DNA of 64,000 nt from Polytrichum commune (GCA_950295325.1 OX485807.1:12055001-12119000), one strand, 5' to 3'. Positions 34,001 to 45,500 are shown, counted from the first letter of the stretch. Made by a program: numbers and translations. Notes: generated by a model from the letters alone, not told the origin.

Positions 34001-34596
34001 GGGTTAAGATTGGTGACTCCGACAGGGCTGTCATAGAAAGACGGCATGTCGGAGGAGCGCTGCTGTTGCTGCATCATGGCAGCAGCATCCAGTACCTCGC
34101 TCTTGGCATCCATCAACCATTTCTCGTCGGCTTGGAAATTCGGGACCCAGCTTTCGGCAGATAGAGGGACGACTACCCTCCTGCTGTGGCGGTTGCTCTT
34201 GCTGCTGCTGTTGCTGTTGCTCGGAGGAGCAGAAGGAGTGCGGGCGTTGGTGAGGAATCCCTGGGATCGAGCAGGCTGGCCGGATGATGATGCTGATGCT
34301 TGCCGACGGCAGTTAAGAGGTGATGATGTTTGTGCGGAGGCTGGGGAAAGGTTTCCTTGATAGTGAAGGTATTGAGTAGAGGGGAAGGAGGTGAGTGGGT
34401 CCGTGGGTGCCATTACGCCGGCCAGTGAGGCTTGGGAGAGAGTTGTGTGGTTTCCTTGTAGCATGGCCGTTATGTCTTCGTCCACATTTCCCATACCTGC
34501 AAGCACTTCATTCCAACCAAAGAATTCAGACACTGTGCTTGTGTTCCAAGGGCAGTGGTAACTTTCATTACTGCATGTGTCCAACTTTCCTGACAT
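31068..34596 (-). CDS. FBH-type bHLH transcription factor, three exons
   Basis: Coding exons on the minus strand are 34596-33690, 32778-32521 and 31519-31068. They join through GT-AG introns, both in phase 1, to give 538 residues. The DNA-binding region is [20 protein letters not shown] (about 454-473) followed by [20 protein letters not shown] and a second helix. This matches the Arabidopsis FBH group (bHLH80/81/122/128/130), which regulates flowering and stomatal genes through E-boxes. Glu469 and Arg473 are the expected base contacts, with Arg465 where many bHLHs have His. The long N-terminal part keeps the group's [15 protein letters not shown] and [15 protein letters not shown] motifs, plus Gly, Gln and Ser runs. 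MSGKLDT at 34596 is the first ATG; a GTG 24 bp upstream was rejected. The protein is nuclear by inference. Confidence 0.93.
33000..33600. repeat. Tandem repeat inside intron 1 of the bHLH gene
   Basis: Two clear units and a third partial one, of about 200-240 bp, are marked by CAGCCTGATTCTTCACTTCC (33108, 33348 and a diverged CAGCCTCATTCCTC near 33542), GCCTTGATGATAAG and ACAGACTC followed by GAAGACTC. All of it is intronic (32779-33689). Confidence 0.75.
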
Positions 34597-35490
34597 GATC
34601 CTTGAGCGATCCAGAACCACCTAGCCCAATCCCCACTGAATTCAAACACAATTGCAATTCCTTAGTCTGCTGTGGACTGGTATCCATCATCCTGCATCTA
34701 TTCGACTTTTCCTGACATGATCCTTCACCAATCCAGAACCCACACCGAATCCAGCCACGTTGCAGTTCCGAAATCTGCAAGAAACTGGTAGCTTTCATTG
34801 CTGCACCTATCCAACTTTTCTGACATAATCCTTCATCGATCTAGAGTCACCTAGCCAACCCCCACCGAGTTCAGACACAATGGCAATTCCTGAATCTGCG
34901 AGGGACTAGTATCCATCGTCCTGCATCTACCCAACTTTCCCGACAGAACCCTCCAGCTATCCAGTACCACCTAGACAACCCCCACAGAACTCATTGCAAG
35001 ACACATTACAAGGGGCTGGTATCTTTCAAACCCAACTTTTCTGATATAATCCTTCAGCGATCCAGAATCACCAAGCCAATCCCCAACCAAATTCAGGCAC
35101 ATTGCAACACCTGAATCTGCAAGGAACTACTTTCCATCATCCTGCATCTACCTAGCTTTCCTGACATGATCCTCCAGCAATCCAGAACCGCCTAGCTAAT
35201 CCCCCCACCGAATTCAGGGATATTTGCACTTTCTACATAGGCAAGGTACTGGAACCTATCCAACATACTGCATCTAATCCTACAACCATCCAGTCACCTA
35301 GGCAACCCCTCACCGTATTCAGACACGTTGCAATTCCAACTGCATCTAATCCTACAACTATCCAGAGTCACCTACCCACACATTGCAACTCCTGAACAGC
35401 AAGTGGCTATTACCTCTCATCCTGCATCTATCTACCGAACTTTCCTACGATTTTAATCCTTCAACAATCCAGAACCACCCAGACATCATA
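34550..35490. repeat. Tandem array across the bHLH start codon and upstream
   Basis: About seven diverged copies of a roughly 130-bp unit carry CATCCTGCATCTA, then CCTGACATGATCCTTC and CAATCCAGAACC. The leftmost unit overlaps the first codons of the bHLH protein: the sense start ATGTCAGGAAAG lies within a CTTTCCTGACAT landmark. The array therefore consists of amplified copies of the 5' end of exon 1 plus its leader. The extra copies are upstream and partly preserve an ATG. Confidence 0.8.
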
Positions 35491-35805
35491 AGGTCAATCG
35501 GATATATTCAGTCGCAGCAAAGCATTAACGCTTGTACGTTGCGTTTTCCTGATGTAGATCCAGAAAATGAAGCCCCACTCTACTTTGGCACAGCACAAGC
35601 AACTATTGCATTTAATTTTTCAAATCCAGTGCGTCATACAGTTTAAAAATTGTCACCCAAGCAACAACTTTCGTGCTTGCCAACGAAACCTTAACTCCTC
35701 CATTTTAACTATCATCATAACCTAATACTGAAAAACACTCGGTCGATTACTCTTCGATCGTCAAACTCCCCTCTACAAAACTCAGCTACGCACACTTTTT
35801 AAGCA
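35491..35805. other. Unassigned upstream DNA with a protein-like stretch
   Basis: On the plus strand, 35500-35646 reads open with balanced composition (SIGYIQSQQSINACTLRF, then PDVDPENEAPLYFG) up to a stop at 35646. No family was recognised and no start or exon structure can be defined. It may be a chance frame. Confidence 0.25.
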
Positions 35806-35809
35806 GACA

Positions 35810-36160
35810 CCTATATTTGAGTGGTACATGGAAAGGCTTGTAAGTAGAGAACGGACACCAAAAAAACACTTTTACGAAGAGATTCGACTATGTGCTTAAT
35901 CATAGACGTCATTCTAAGCTTAATAGTAAACACTAGGGTATTGATTGAAGGGCCTAAGACGTCGTTTATAAGACAACGAGGATCTTCACTTTAGACTCTT
36001 ACAACTTTTGCTTCTCAACTCTGATTGTAGCACTTGTCATAGTAATCTCCGTGGTTCGCAATTTGCTAACCGGATGAAACAATTTCCGAGCCGATCTGAA
36101 ATGTCTGTAAAGTTGGAAGTGCGCACAATAGGGCCTTACAGGTGAACTTGAAGCTTCTGA
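35810..36160 (+). repeat. Dispersed repeat family A, copy
   Basis: TATTTGAGTGGTACATGG, AAGGCTTGTAAGTAGAGAA, GAGATTCGACTATGTGCTTA, then GCTTCTCAACTCTGATTGTA and GTGCGCACAATAGGGC. The same tail occurs near 41870-42030. Confidence 0.6.
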
Positions 36161-36449
36161 AAGCTCCCTGCTTCATAGTTGCAATGCTTGGTAAACAACA
36201 TCCATGTGAAACCTGTAGCTGGAATCAGAACACTGAGTGATGGATATATCTAAGGAGTTCGGTAAAGTACCTAATGGGTAAACCTGGCAGGGCCCCTCCT
36301 GATTCCTAAACATCACGCTGTCGACGTTCAGCACACCATTCTTGAGTCGTTCAAAGACACCAAAATTAAAATTAAAATCGGCAGCAATTCGGTTCGGACA
36401 GTCTTGCCTATATCTCTATTTCATGTTCCACAGACCACCTGCACAACCG

Positions 36450-37085
36450 TACACCACTATCTGCACATCAACAAACTTGCACTATTGTTTCACGGGTTTG
36501 GGATAACTCATGATGAACTTGAAAATCTTTCCTCAGTGCCCACTCTGGCAATGATACACTTCAAAATTGGCGACAGGAAACAGCCGGACACTTCAATTCG
36601 TACTTTACTCCAACCGAAACAGACAATCAAACACATGAACTCAAATATTCACCCGACGAACGAACACGCCACTCTCTCCACATCAACAAAGTTGCACTGT
36701 TGTTGCACAGATTTGTGGAACCCAGTATGAAATTGGAAGTCTTTCCTCAGTAGCCACCTGGCGATGACACTCTTACAAAATTGGCCACAGGAAACAGCCG
36801 GACAATTCAATTCATGCTTTACCCCAACCGAAAACAGACAATCAAACACATGAACTCACACAACCCAACGAACGAACAATCCACCACTCTCTCCACATCA
36901 ACAAAGATGCACCATTGTTGCACGGATTTAAAACTCAATGATGAAATCGAGAATCTTTGCCCACTGGCCGCTCTGGCAATGACACTTGTTCAAACTTAGC
37001 CACGGGAAGCTCCCAGACATATCGAATCATACTTTAACCCCAACCGAAACAGACAATCAAACACATTAGCTCACACAACCCCTGA
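36450..37085. repeat. Tandem array (~210-bp unit) upstream of the bHLH gene
   Basis: Three copies (starting near 36459, 36671 and 36888) share CCACATCAACAAAG, then CAATGA or GATGAA, GGAAACAGCCGGACA, and CCAACCGAAACAGACAATCA followed by AACACAT. The third copy ends near 37080. Non-coding. Confidence 0.8.
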
Positions 37086-37089
37086 ACAT

Positions 37090-39260
37090 TTTTATGCTTC
37101 TCTCAAATACCTGGAACATGGAAGAATGATGATGATGATGATGTTCCAGACTCTCGCAGAAAGCATGTGCACAAGCTTCCAACTTCCGTGTTGAGTGTGC
37201 CCAACCCCCAAGACGCTCTGAAGTTACCTACAAAATTCTCTCAACCTACCTACCTACCTACACCCTTTTTACTCGTCTGATGGAACAATCCGTCAATCTG
37301 ATGGAGTCAGTCAGACCTGCAGAAGGCTTGGCATGAACAAACGTGTAACCCAGTGCATTAAATACCTCAACCAAAGTGTCTTTAGATTAAGCTACTACTC
37401 CCACACATGGTAAAACGACAGAAGATTAAGCAGGGAAGACAGGGAAAGAGGTAGGTCTAGTGCATTCTCATGTTTCCAATGCAAATGCTCCAGTTCATTT
37501 CATTCCTCAACCGGCGTGAGGTTGATAAATCAAGCAATTCAATCAATCTGACAGCACTCGAGCGAGGATTCCACTTGTGATCCTATGACATCTCGAAGAC
37601 TCTCGAACGTCCCTTGACAATTCTCGTCGCCTGCCTACCTGCCTTCATTTGGGGCTGAGGGGCACGCACACAAACAAACAATCTCTCTATACATGATGAC
37701 CACAGGAACTCCACTCACTAGACTCCCCACTCGGTGATCAAAGAGCTCTTAAAATCTTCCGATTCAGGGTTCATCAGCTCTCTTCGCTCTTCACTCACCT
37801 TTGTGCTCATTCACTTATCTAAAGTTCCTTCCTGCTATCAAATGATAAGTCCCTGCTCTGGAGCCTCCTTTGAGTAACATGTCTTCCTTGACACATTCAG
37901 CTCCCCCACCACCCCGGTTAGCTTCAAGCGGTGGCATTAAGATCTCTCCGGAACCTACCTTGCCGCTGAACCTGATTCAAGCGGTGGGGATGCAAACCCA
38001 CCGAACGGAACTGAAGCGGTTGGAAATATCTCGCCCCACCAAAACCCGCAAATCCCCAGACCATACTTCCTATGCACACTCACCAGTGGCCAATTCAGAG
38101 AGAGAGAGCGAGACACAGAGAGAGACAGAGAGAGAATCGCACTAAAACAAAACAGCCACTCTGAACTCAACTTGTAAAAAGTTCTCCCTACCAAACTCCC
38201 GAACTGAAGAACTCCCAGCAATTCGCATCCTCAACAAGTTCACCGAACCATCACCACCAACATCGACTCTCTCTTTCTCTCTCTCATCAACCCACATACT
38301 ACCTGACACCTAGAAGGAAGAATTACATGGAAAGCCAAAAAAATCTCATTTTCTTTCCATCCAACACCCACATGATGACGATTCCATCAACGCTCGCCCC
38401 AACTCAAATCCCACAATCATCCACCGAGCTCACCCCAAATCCTCCTCACCTCCTTCGCAGCAACAATCTCCAAACTCTTACAACAACACTCTTCCCAGTC
38501 CTCCCAACCAACCAACCTACCTACCTACCCTTACATCCCTTCCTTTCCCTTTCCTTTTCCTTTTCCTATTCCTTTCCTTCACTGACCGTGTGATGTGTGG
38601 CCACCACCTACAAGAACAAAGCAAACTTCCCCACAACCAAATTCAGGATGCTGCTTCTTCACCTTGGGATCGAATCGAATGGAATCCTTGAAAGCTGAAA
38701 AACTCGGGAGTGAGTCCTGGCAGTAACAATGACCTCTCTCTATCTGCAGGCCAATTGATTGCGTTGAAATCCCCCGCCGCCTGAACTTTTTTAGGAGTGG
38801 AGAGAGAGAGAGAGAGAGCGAGCTACGTACATACTAAGTGGAATCTGGGCACCCTGCTTTGTTTCTTTGATCGGGCGGGATTGCTAATTGCGGTGGCCCT
38901 CCATCGCCGGCGATTCTAGTGCGAGGGCGGAAAGGCTGGGAGGCCGAGAAAGGGCAACATTCTTCCTCCGGGCAGCCTGCCACCCGGAATTCGCATTAGT
39001 AAGTAGTGAGTAGTGAGTGGTGAGTTATTAGTGAGAGAAGAGAAGGTAGGGAGGTCAGTGGTGGCCACGCGCCCTAGTGAGGTAAGTTACTACTTACTAG
39101 AAACCACGGGGGGGATCTGACGTGGCACCCTTCCATCACGAGTGGTATTAATAAGCCGCCCTAGGTTAGGCTCCACCTAGGTTTTTGTTTTGGAATATTT
39201 TGTTGGGGGTTGCTTTATTTGGCGCCGAGGTGGCAGAGTTTGTGTCAAATGATGAATAGG
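37090..39260 (-). promoter_or_regulatory. Probable distal leader/promoter region of the bHLH gene
   Basis: A less AT-rich, CT/GA-rich region without genes, with GA/CT runs near 38098-38130, 38265-38285 and 38799-38820, a CTAC run near 37245 and a ccttttc-rich stretch near 38540. Such pyrimidine-rich leaders are common at plant transcription starts. A minus-strand TATTAATA near 39146-39153 could be a core promoter element. If so, the leader is long and probably spliced. No transcript evidence is available. Confidence 0.3.
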
Positions 39261-39271
39261 TACCCTACTAA

Positions 39272-39804
39272 GGGCCGCTTTACACCTAGAGGCCGGGCCA
39301 ATTTCCCTTGAGGCCGATTGCACAAAATTTCAGCCTTTTTTGGGTTGGAGGCCGGCCTCTACTACACATTATAATAAGATTATACCGGGGGCCAATTTTC
39401 CCATATGTAAAGGCCCTCGGGCCAAGAAGCCAAGCTGATTCAAAAAAATTAGCCTAATCCAACGGATGTAGCATAATCTAAGATAGAGCCTTTAGATTCC
39501 ACATAATCCAATGGATCTAGTTCACTTTAAAAAATTATACTTTATTTAAGAAGATTTTTTTAGTGGAATATGACATTGGCCTCTAGGCCAAGAATTGGCC
39601 TTCCATTTTGGGTGCACCCAATTCAACGAGCTCGGGCCGTGTCATAACATACATTTTTTAATTTAAAAAATCATACCACCAAATCGGCCCGGCCTCTAGA
39701 TGTAAAGGGGTTGGGGCCGATTTGAGCCTTTTGACCAATCACAAATGAGGATTTCAAGCCTCTTACACAACGAATTGGCCCGGCCTCTAAGTGTAAAGCG
39801 GCCC
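39272..39804. mobile_element. PIF/Harbinger-type MITE 2 (TAA target)
   Basis: 533 bp with ends GGGCCGCTTTACACCTAGAG and CTCTAAGTGTAAAGCGGCCC. It is flanked by TAA at 39269-39271 and 39805-39807. There is no coding capacity. Its right-hand TAA is also the left-hand TAA of the next element. Confidence 0.85.
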
Positions 39805-39807
39805 TAA

Positions 39808-40301
39808 GGCCCACTTCACACATGAGCCAAGAGCCATGACCATGAAATTGTGAAAGCCCAAAAGAAAGTGTCCAAAGGCCGTCCCAACCCACCTCCAAAA
39901 TCATGTAGTCACGGGCCCTCAAGTGTAGTGTGAAGCCGTGTGTGACCGGGACCTCGACCAAACGCTATTTCCATGAATTTCCATTCAGGCGGGTCCTTAC
40001 ACACGATAAAATAGAATAAATCAATGGATGTGAGCGTTCGGAGTGCCATGGTATCCCGGTTTTCTGTTAGGCCTACCTCCACAAGGTCATTCTTGGAAAT
40101 CATCCAAGTGACCATGAAACATGATCCATTCGATGCCACGTAGGAATCCATGTCGACTTTACATCCATCTCGCATTCACATGCTCCGTTGGTCCCTCAAA
40201 CGTAGTGTGAAGCGAACTTGGACCGGCTCCGCCTTTTCCACCAATGAGAGTGCTTGAAATTTAATGGTCACGGGCTCTCAGTCTCGTGTGTGAAGTGGCC
40301 C
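39808..40301 (+). mobile_element. PIF/Harbinger-type MITE 3 (TAA target)
   Basis: 494 bp with left end GGCCCACTTCACACATGAG (a one-base variant of GGGCCACTTC) and right end CTCGTGTGTGAAGTGGCCC. TAA is on both sides (39805-39807, 40302-40304). Its interior is closely related to the copies at 44509-45014 (reversed) and 54551-55048. Confidence 0.85.
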
Positions 40302-40349
40302 TAAGTTGTTTCAAAACAATCATCAAACTGCATCTTGTTTGTTATCTTT

Positions 40350-40432
40350 TCCACCAAATGTTGTTTCAAGAAATCTCTAGTCATGCGGGTCCTCACGCAT
40401 GATTAAAAATTAAATTTATTATTAAAAAAAAA

Positions 40433-40466
<34 letters not shown>

Positions 40467-40745
40467 GGTTGTGAACATTCGGAGTGCAATGGTCTCCCAG
40501 TTTTGTGTTCGGCCCACCTCCAAGAGGTGGTTTTTGAAAATAGTCCAAGTGACCATGAAACATGATGCAGTCGATGCCACCCATGAATCCATGTAGACTT
40601 TACATCCATCTTGCATTCACATACTCCGTTGGTCCCTCAAGCGTAGTGTGAAGCTCGAACTTGGACCGGCTCCGCCTTTTCCCACCAATGAGAGTGCTTG
40701 AAGTGTAATGGTGACGGGCTCTCAGTCTCACGTGTGAAGTGGCCC
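40350..40745 (+). mobile_element. 5'-truncated copy of MITE 3 family
   Basis: Matches the right three quarters of element 39808-40301, from CATGCGGGTCCTCACGCATG to GTGTGAAGTGGCCCC. The left end is missing. It contains an AC microsatellite at about 40436-40463 at the position of an A-rich stretch. Confidence 0.75.
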
Positions 40746-40922
40746 CAATGGGCTTGTGTTGAGTTTTAAGGGGCCGTTGCAGGCCCCAAAACCAGGGTGT
40801 TCCTAATTTGCTCTCTTTTTAGGTCCCAGACATGCAGGGAGCTCATGGCATCCATGTCGTGAGTGACTCACAAATGGGAGCTAATTCAAGCATATGTTGT
40901 CGTGGGTGCATGTAACTTATTA

Positions 40923-41143
40923 GGGCCACTTCACACACAAGCCAAAGTGCCGTGACCGGGTACTTGTGAGGGCCCTTGATTCTCATCCAAAATCCATGTA
41001 GATTTTTCATTCATGATCTTTGGGCCTTCAGACCCTCACCTTCTAGTATGAAATGAAGTTGGACAATCTTGGCTTTGTCAACTAATGAGATATATCTTAG
41101 AATGCAACGGTCATGGGCCTTCAGTCTCGTGTGTGAGTGGCCC
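40923..41143 (+). mobile_element. PIF/Harbinger-type MITE 5, internally deleted (TTA)
   Basis: 221 bp with ends GGGCCACTTCACACACAAGC and CTCGTGTGTGAGTGGCCC, and TTA on both sides (40920-40922, 41144-41146). It is about half the length of the full copies, so it is an internal-deletion derivative. Confidence 0.82.
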
Positions 41144-41149
41144 TTAGTA

Positions 41150-43146
41150 ACTTCACTTCTTTCTACGTGAAATTTACCCATTATTGTTCCAGGAGGCCGC
41201 ATTTTGCTTGCCAAAATTGAATAGTGTTCACTTGCCACATCAAGTCTTTTGCATGTGTCCAACGAATCATTATGTGGCATGTGGCACCCTCACTCAAGAT
41301 ATAGTTATGTTATGTTGAAATTGATAGGGTGTTGCTTAATACATTAATTGGGCAAACAAAAAATACATATGTTGTACAAAACCATAATTGGTTGCCAAGA
41401 AATGAATGTGTTTCAAAGAAAAAGTTGGGGTCAACTAACTAGCTCATCCAAATTCTATCAAGTGTCACCCAACACTCACACCTTTGTTGGCATGTCACCA
41501 AAGATTTGTTGCCCACATGGGTGGGGGTAGTGGGAGGATTTCGCCCAATCCCAAAATCTTAGCCCTTGGTATTACCAGATTTTGATTATGGATGATGGGG
41601 TTGCTACATCTGATGGTTGGTAATTGCCAAGTGGTGCCTCAACCCCAATCCCTGCTTCACCCACGCACACTATTGCATGACTCTCCAATAGCCATCTCAT
41701 CTTCAATACAATTTTTTTTAAATGTGGGTTGCTAGATGTGTTGGTCAAAAGCTCCAATGGATATGGGAGCTAAAGCCTCATAATCAAGAAAGCCATTACC
41801 TTCAACAACATTCCAAATCCAATAATTAGTACAATTGAGAGGGCATATTGTAGGGTTGTTTGATGAGAAAACAATTTTCACTTTGACATTTGTATAACAT
41901 GTGCATTTGAACTCTGATTTTGAACTTTGAAATCATAATTTACACAATTCCCGGTTGTCAACAATCAACGGTCCCGAACCAATCCAATGATCAAATTTGC
42001 ATGCGGAGTTGAAAGTGCTCACAATAGGGCGACACACTAGGTACTTTAAGTAGTTAGCTATCACACCCATACATATCAATGTCCGGGAGATTATTGGGCA
42101 TAATTGGTCGAGATCCTAGTCTTTCTAAGTCTAGCTTGGTTACATCTTGACATCTTTCAAAGTTTCTTTTTTTAAGGTTGGGGCATATTCTATAAAACCC
42201 TCTAAAACAATAAGTATTATTCTTGAAGCCTTGAACTTCAATCAACTATCTCTCAAACTCAATTGGTTCATTTGTAATTACATTGTTTTGTCTAATTAGT
42301 GTGGGTTATCATTTAGAATTACATGTTGCTTTCCATTGAACCGAGAATGTCAATTTTAGCCCAAATAACATAAGTAGACGAAATGCAGTGTTTAATGTCA
42401 TATGATATTGTATGTCACTATGACAACTTTCTGGATGATGCTTTTCATGAATAAGTATATAAATATATGCCATGGATGATGGATGAGTTCATCCTTTGGC
42501 CAAAACCCTACTTTCTCTTGTTGGCTACTCTTCTATGGGTTCCACCTCCATCCTAAACCCTAAGGACCCCTTGTCTTCATGAGAGTTTGCTCCATGCAAT
42601 GCTCAAGTTGTGAACCTTTGGCGAGCATGTTGGAATCGACATCTTGTTGTTCTCCTTGCCCTAGTGTCGCTTTTGTGGCTTATGGGCTAACAATCGTCTT
42701 GACATTGCCACACATATATCATAATAGAATCCAAAGGGGGAATCGGTGCATGTGATAATTTCTCATCATGGTAGCAAATCACAAAGTATTTGGTTCTTTT
42801 TTTGCAATTGATTTTTCAATTTGTGTCAAAAAAGAAGAAGAAAGGAGCCAAAAAAAATAAAAAATAAAAAATCACAAAGGATGAGCCACCTTTGCAGCAC
42901 GCTATGCACACACTAAACTACAACAAAGCAACATCGACATCCTAGTTGCACAAGCCCAAGATGCATACACTGCGAAACGAGGTCCAAACTTCTATCATAA
43001 CTCATGACTTCGAAATGTGCAGCCCAATGTATTGTGAAATAACTAAACCGATGAACCCTCTCCAAAGAGTATATTGGGGTTTTGCATTGAAATGAAATTG
43101 ATTTTAAAGTCTGGGAAGTCAAATGGGGTATGGGACTAAAGATACG
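41150..43146. other. Intergenic, old repeat fragments
   Basis: No gene. About 41770-42030 resembles the right part of family A. About 42060-42330 is the reverse complement of a repeat also found near 46020-46230 (compare GGTTCATTTGTAATTAC with GTTACAAATGAAGCGG). AT-rich, with a poly-A-rich stretch near 42830-42870. Confidence 0.45.
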
Positions 43147-43410
43147 TCATGGTGGCGTCAAACCGATTAATTCCCTAGAGTGGCGGGCTACGGTGGCCTC
43201 CGTGAGGTAGAGGCTAATGTCAACTTGATGGTTTAACTGAAAGAAAGACTTGAGATACCATAATGTTGCCTTCTCGAATAATGGTTGAAATGTATCTCTA
43301 ATGGGCTTGTATAGGGAACACTCCATCACATAGTGCGCCTCATTTTCAACTACATTATAAGAGCAAAAGTGGCATAGTCTATTCTCTCTAGAGATAGGAT
43401 AGTTGACCAC
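43147..43410 (-). pseudogene. Retroelement ORF fragment with Cys-His module
   Basis: The minus strand encodes PISRENRLCHFC, then VVENEAHYVMECSLYKPIRD and VDISLYLTEATVARHSREL. The C-x2-C ... H-x4-C pattern followed by SLY-x3-R is the C-terminal zinc-finger-like module seen after many non-LTR reverse transcriptases. The piece is short and has no start of its own. Relatives lie near 46860-46960 and 53500-53760, so it belongs to a dispersed family. Confidence 0.55.
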
Positions 43411-43729
43411 CGTCCAATTTTGATGGCAAGTCTATGATTCGAGGTGCGCTAGCTAACTAGCAATGGTTGCTTCAAGTATAATTCACATTTGTACTTGAGA
43501 AAATGCTTGAGATGTAGATAATCTAGTTTCTTCCCCAAGAGATGGAGAGAGTTCCACTCTTGAGCAAGAAAGCCTCTTTGATATTTCAAATGTGATTTTT
43601 GATGTTATATTAACATTAGTAAGCCACAATTCTCAACCCTCCAAAATTCTTCAGATTGTATGAGATGTAAGGTTGAGGCATCTACAATCAATCAAATAAA
43701 AGAATCTGCATTTGTTTAGGAGGAGTAGT

Positions 43730-44070
43730 GGCGGGGAATTTTTTTTCATGCGAAACAACAAAAAATTCTAAGGAGATTACAAAAGAAATATAGAAATATA
43801 GAAATATATGGAAATTGCTAACAAATTTCAAAGTGACAAAGTTAGGGTAACACATAGTCAATTTATAGGTTAACCCATAACCACTTATCTAAATTCTAAT
43901 GCTTAGCTATGACATTTGTCAAAAATCTCTTACGAGGGCAATCAATCACAAGCCATCGCGTCATAAACCTTAACTCCATTCAACTAAAAACATAGATCTC
44001 ATTTATGTCAACATTACATGACCTTCATGAGCGGTCAAATGGATTTGGTCGACTATGGATGCCTCAACCA
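43730..44070. repeat. Dispersed repeat related to 12800-13060
   Basis: Reverse-complement similarity to the 12.8-12.95 kb region, for example ATGGAAATTGCTAACAAATT here against AATTTGTAGCAATTTCCAT there. Followed by GACTATGGATGCCTCAACC, found in direct orientation at 13054. Composite old repeat. Confidence 0.5.
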
Positions 44071-44189
44071 CAAGCCTTTTTTTACAACCCTTGAAGGAAC
44101 CCTTGTTCCTAGAAGGAATAACCCGAACTTTCTTTTTTTCCCTCAAGTCATGGCCTGAGTTCGTACTGATATGGTTGAAAGTCTACTAC

Positions 44190-44338
44190 ATGAAATCCAT
44201 GCCGAATATTGAAACAAAGTTTGGTATAATTTGCATCCTAGCATTTATGTAATGAAATATTGTCATGGATGATTGAATATTGGATGAAAAATAACTTAGT
44301 GAGTGGCAGTATGATCTATGATCCCCCCAAATAAATTG

Positions 44339-44387
<49 letters not shown>

Positions 44388-44505
44388 GGAATGACAAATA
44401 ATGTTGGGTTAACATGTAGTGTTGATGGCACTACACTAGGGCTTTAAATTAGTATTGGGCAAGACAATTAGAATTGATGACACTAGATATCATATTTAGT
44501 GTATT
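44190..44505 (+). repeat. Relative of the MITE at 14528-14917
   Basis: Shares ATTGAAACAAAGTTTGGTAT, GAAATATTGTCATGGATGAT, GAATGACAAATAATGTTGGG and the end ATGACACTAGATATCATATT. Carries a 42-bp AC microsatellite at about 44347-44387 that the 14.5-kb copy lacks. Confidence 0.65.
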
Positions 44506-44508
44506 TTA

Positions 44509-45014
44509 GGGCCATTTCACACACGAGGCTGAGAGCCCATGACCAATACACTTCAACGACTCTCATTGGTGGAAAATGCGGAGCCGGTCCAAGTTCGCTT
44601 CACACTATGCTTGAGGTACCAACGGAGTAAGTGAATGCAAGATGGATGTAAAGTCTACATGGATTCCTACACGATGTCGAATGGATCATGTTTCATGGTC
44701 ACTTGGATTGTTTTCAAAAACCACCGCTTGGAGGTAGGCCTAACACAAAACCGGCAGGAGACCAACGGCACTCCAAACGCTCACGGCCATTGATTTATTA
44801 TGTTTTAATCATGTGTGAAGACCCCGCATGAGTAAACATTCATCGAAATAGCATTTGGTTGAAGGCCCGGTCACATATGACTTCACACCACACTTGAGGG
44901 TCCGTGACCACACTACATGATTTTGAGGGTGTGTTGGAACGGCCTTTGGACACTTTTCTTTTGGGCTCTCACAATTTCATGGTCACGGCTCTTGGCTCGT
45001 GTGTGAAGTGGCCC
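44509..45014 (-). mobile_element. PIF/Harbinger-type MITE 6 (TTA target)
   Basis: 506 bp with ends GGGCCATTTCACACACGAG and CTCGTGTGTGAAGTGGCCC, and TTA at 44506-44508 and 45015-45017. It is the inverted counterpart of 39808-40301 over nearly its full length. Confidence 0.85.
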
Positions 45015-45017
45015 TTA

Positions 45018-45500
45018 TGAGTGTGCAAACCAAAGAAGAATATTAGCAGCTGGTTCTCCCTGTTCATTTATACATATTATTATGCCACCCACCTTGTTTT
45101 TGATGAGATCGATGGTCCTCTTCTCTAACTTGACACCTACCTATATATATAGCTAATCGGCGAGCAGTTATAGATTCATAATATTAGTAGTCTCAAACTC
45201 TACAACACAAAGTCTATCATACTTTCGTCCACATGTGAAATGTATTTTGTGAGCATCTCAAAGTCAACTGCCCTTTATGCTAATTTGGGACCCTCAAATT
45301 CTATAAAGGTGAACAAACTCCCAAGTCTCCAATTTCTCGGGCAGCCTTTTCAGCCATGTCTGTAAGCAAGAGTGGGTGGTGAGACTTTATAGTAAGCCCC
45401 GCTGCCCCGGGCTTAAATTAAGGGAGTCAAGTTTCATGACACGAACCGGGGCGGAGGGTGAAAAACAAAATGAATGTGTCATATAGGTCAATGGATGGAT
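45018..45500. other. Intergenic, no gene seen
   Basis: No recognisable gene. The open frame at 45427-45741 on the minus strand is created by the foldback described next. Confidence 0.45.

Noticed and set aside
33722-34360. Plus-strand frames opposite bHLH exon 1
   Set aside because: Antisense of low-complexity Gly, Gln and Ser codons.
40393-40616. Three staggered frames with Cys-Val runs
   Set aside because: They translate an AC microsatellite inside a truncated MITE.
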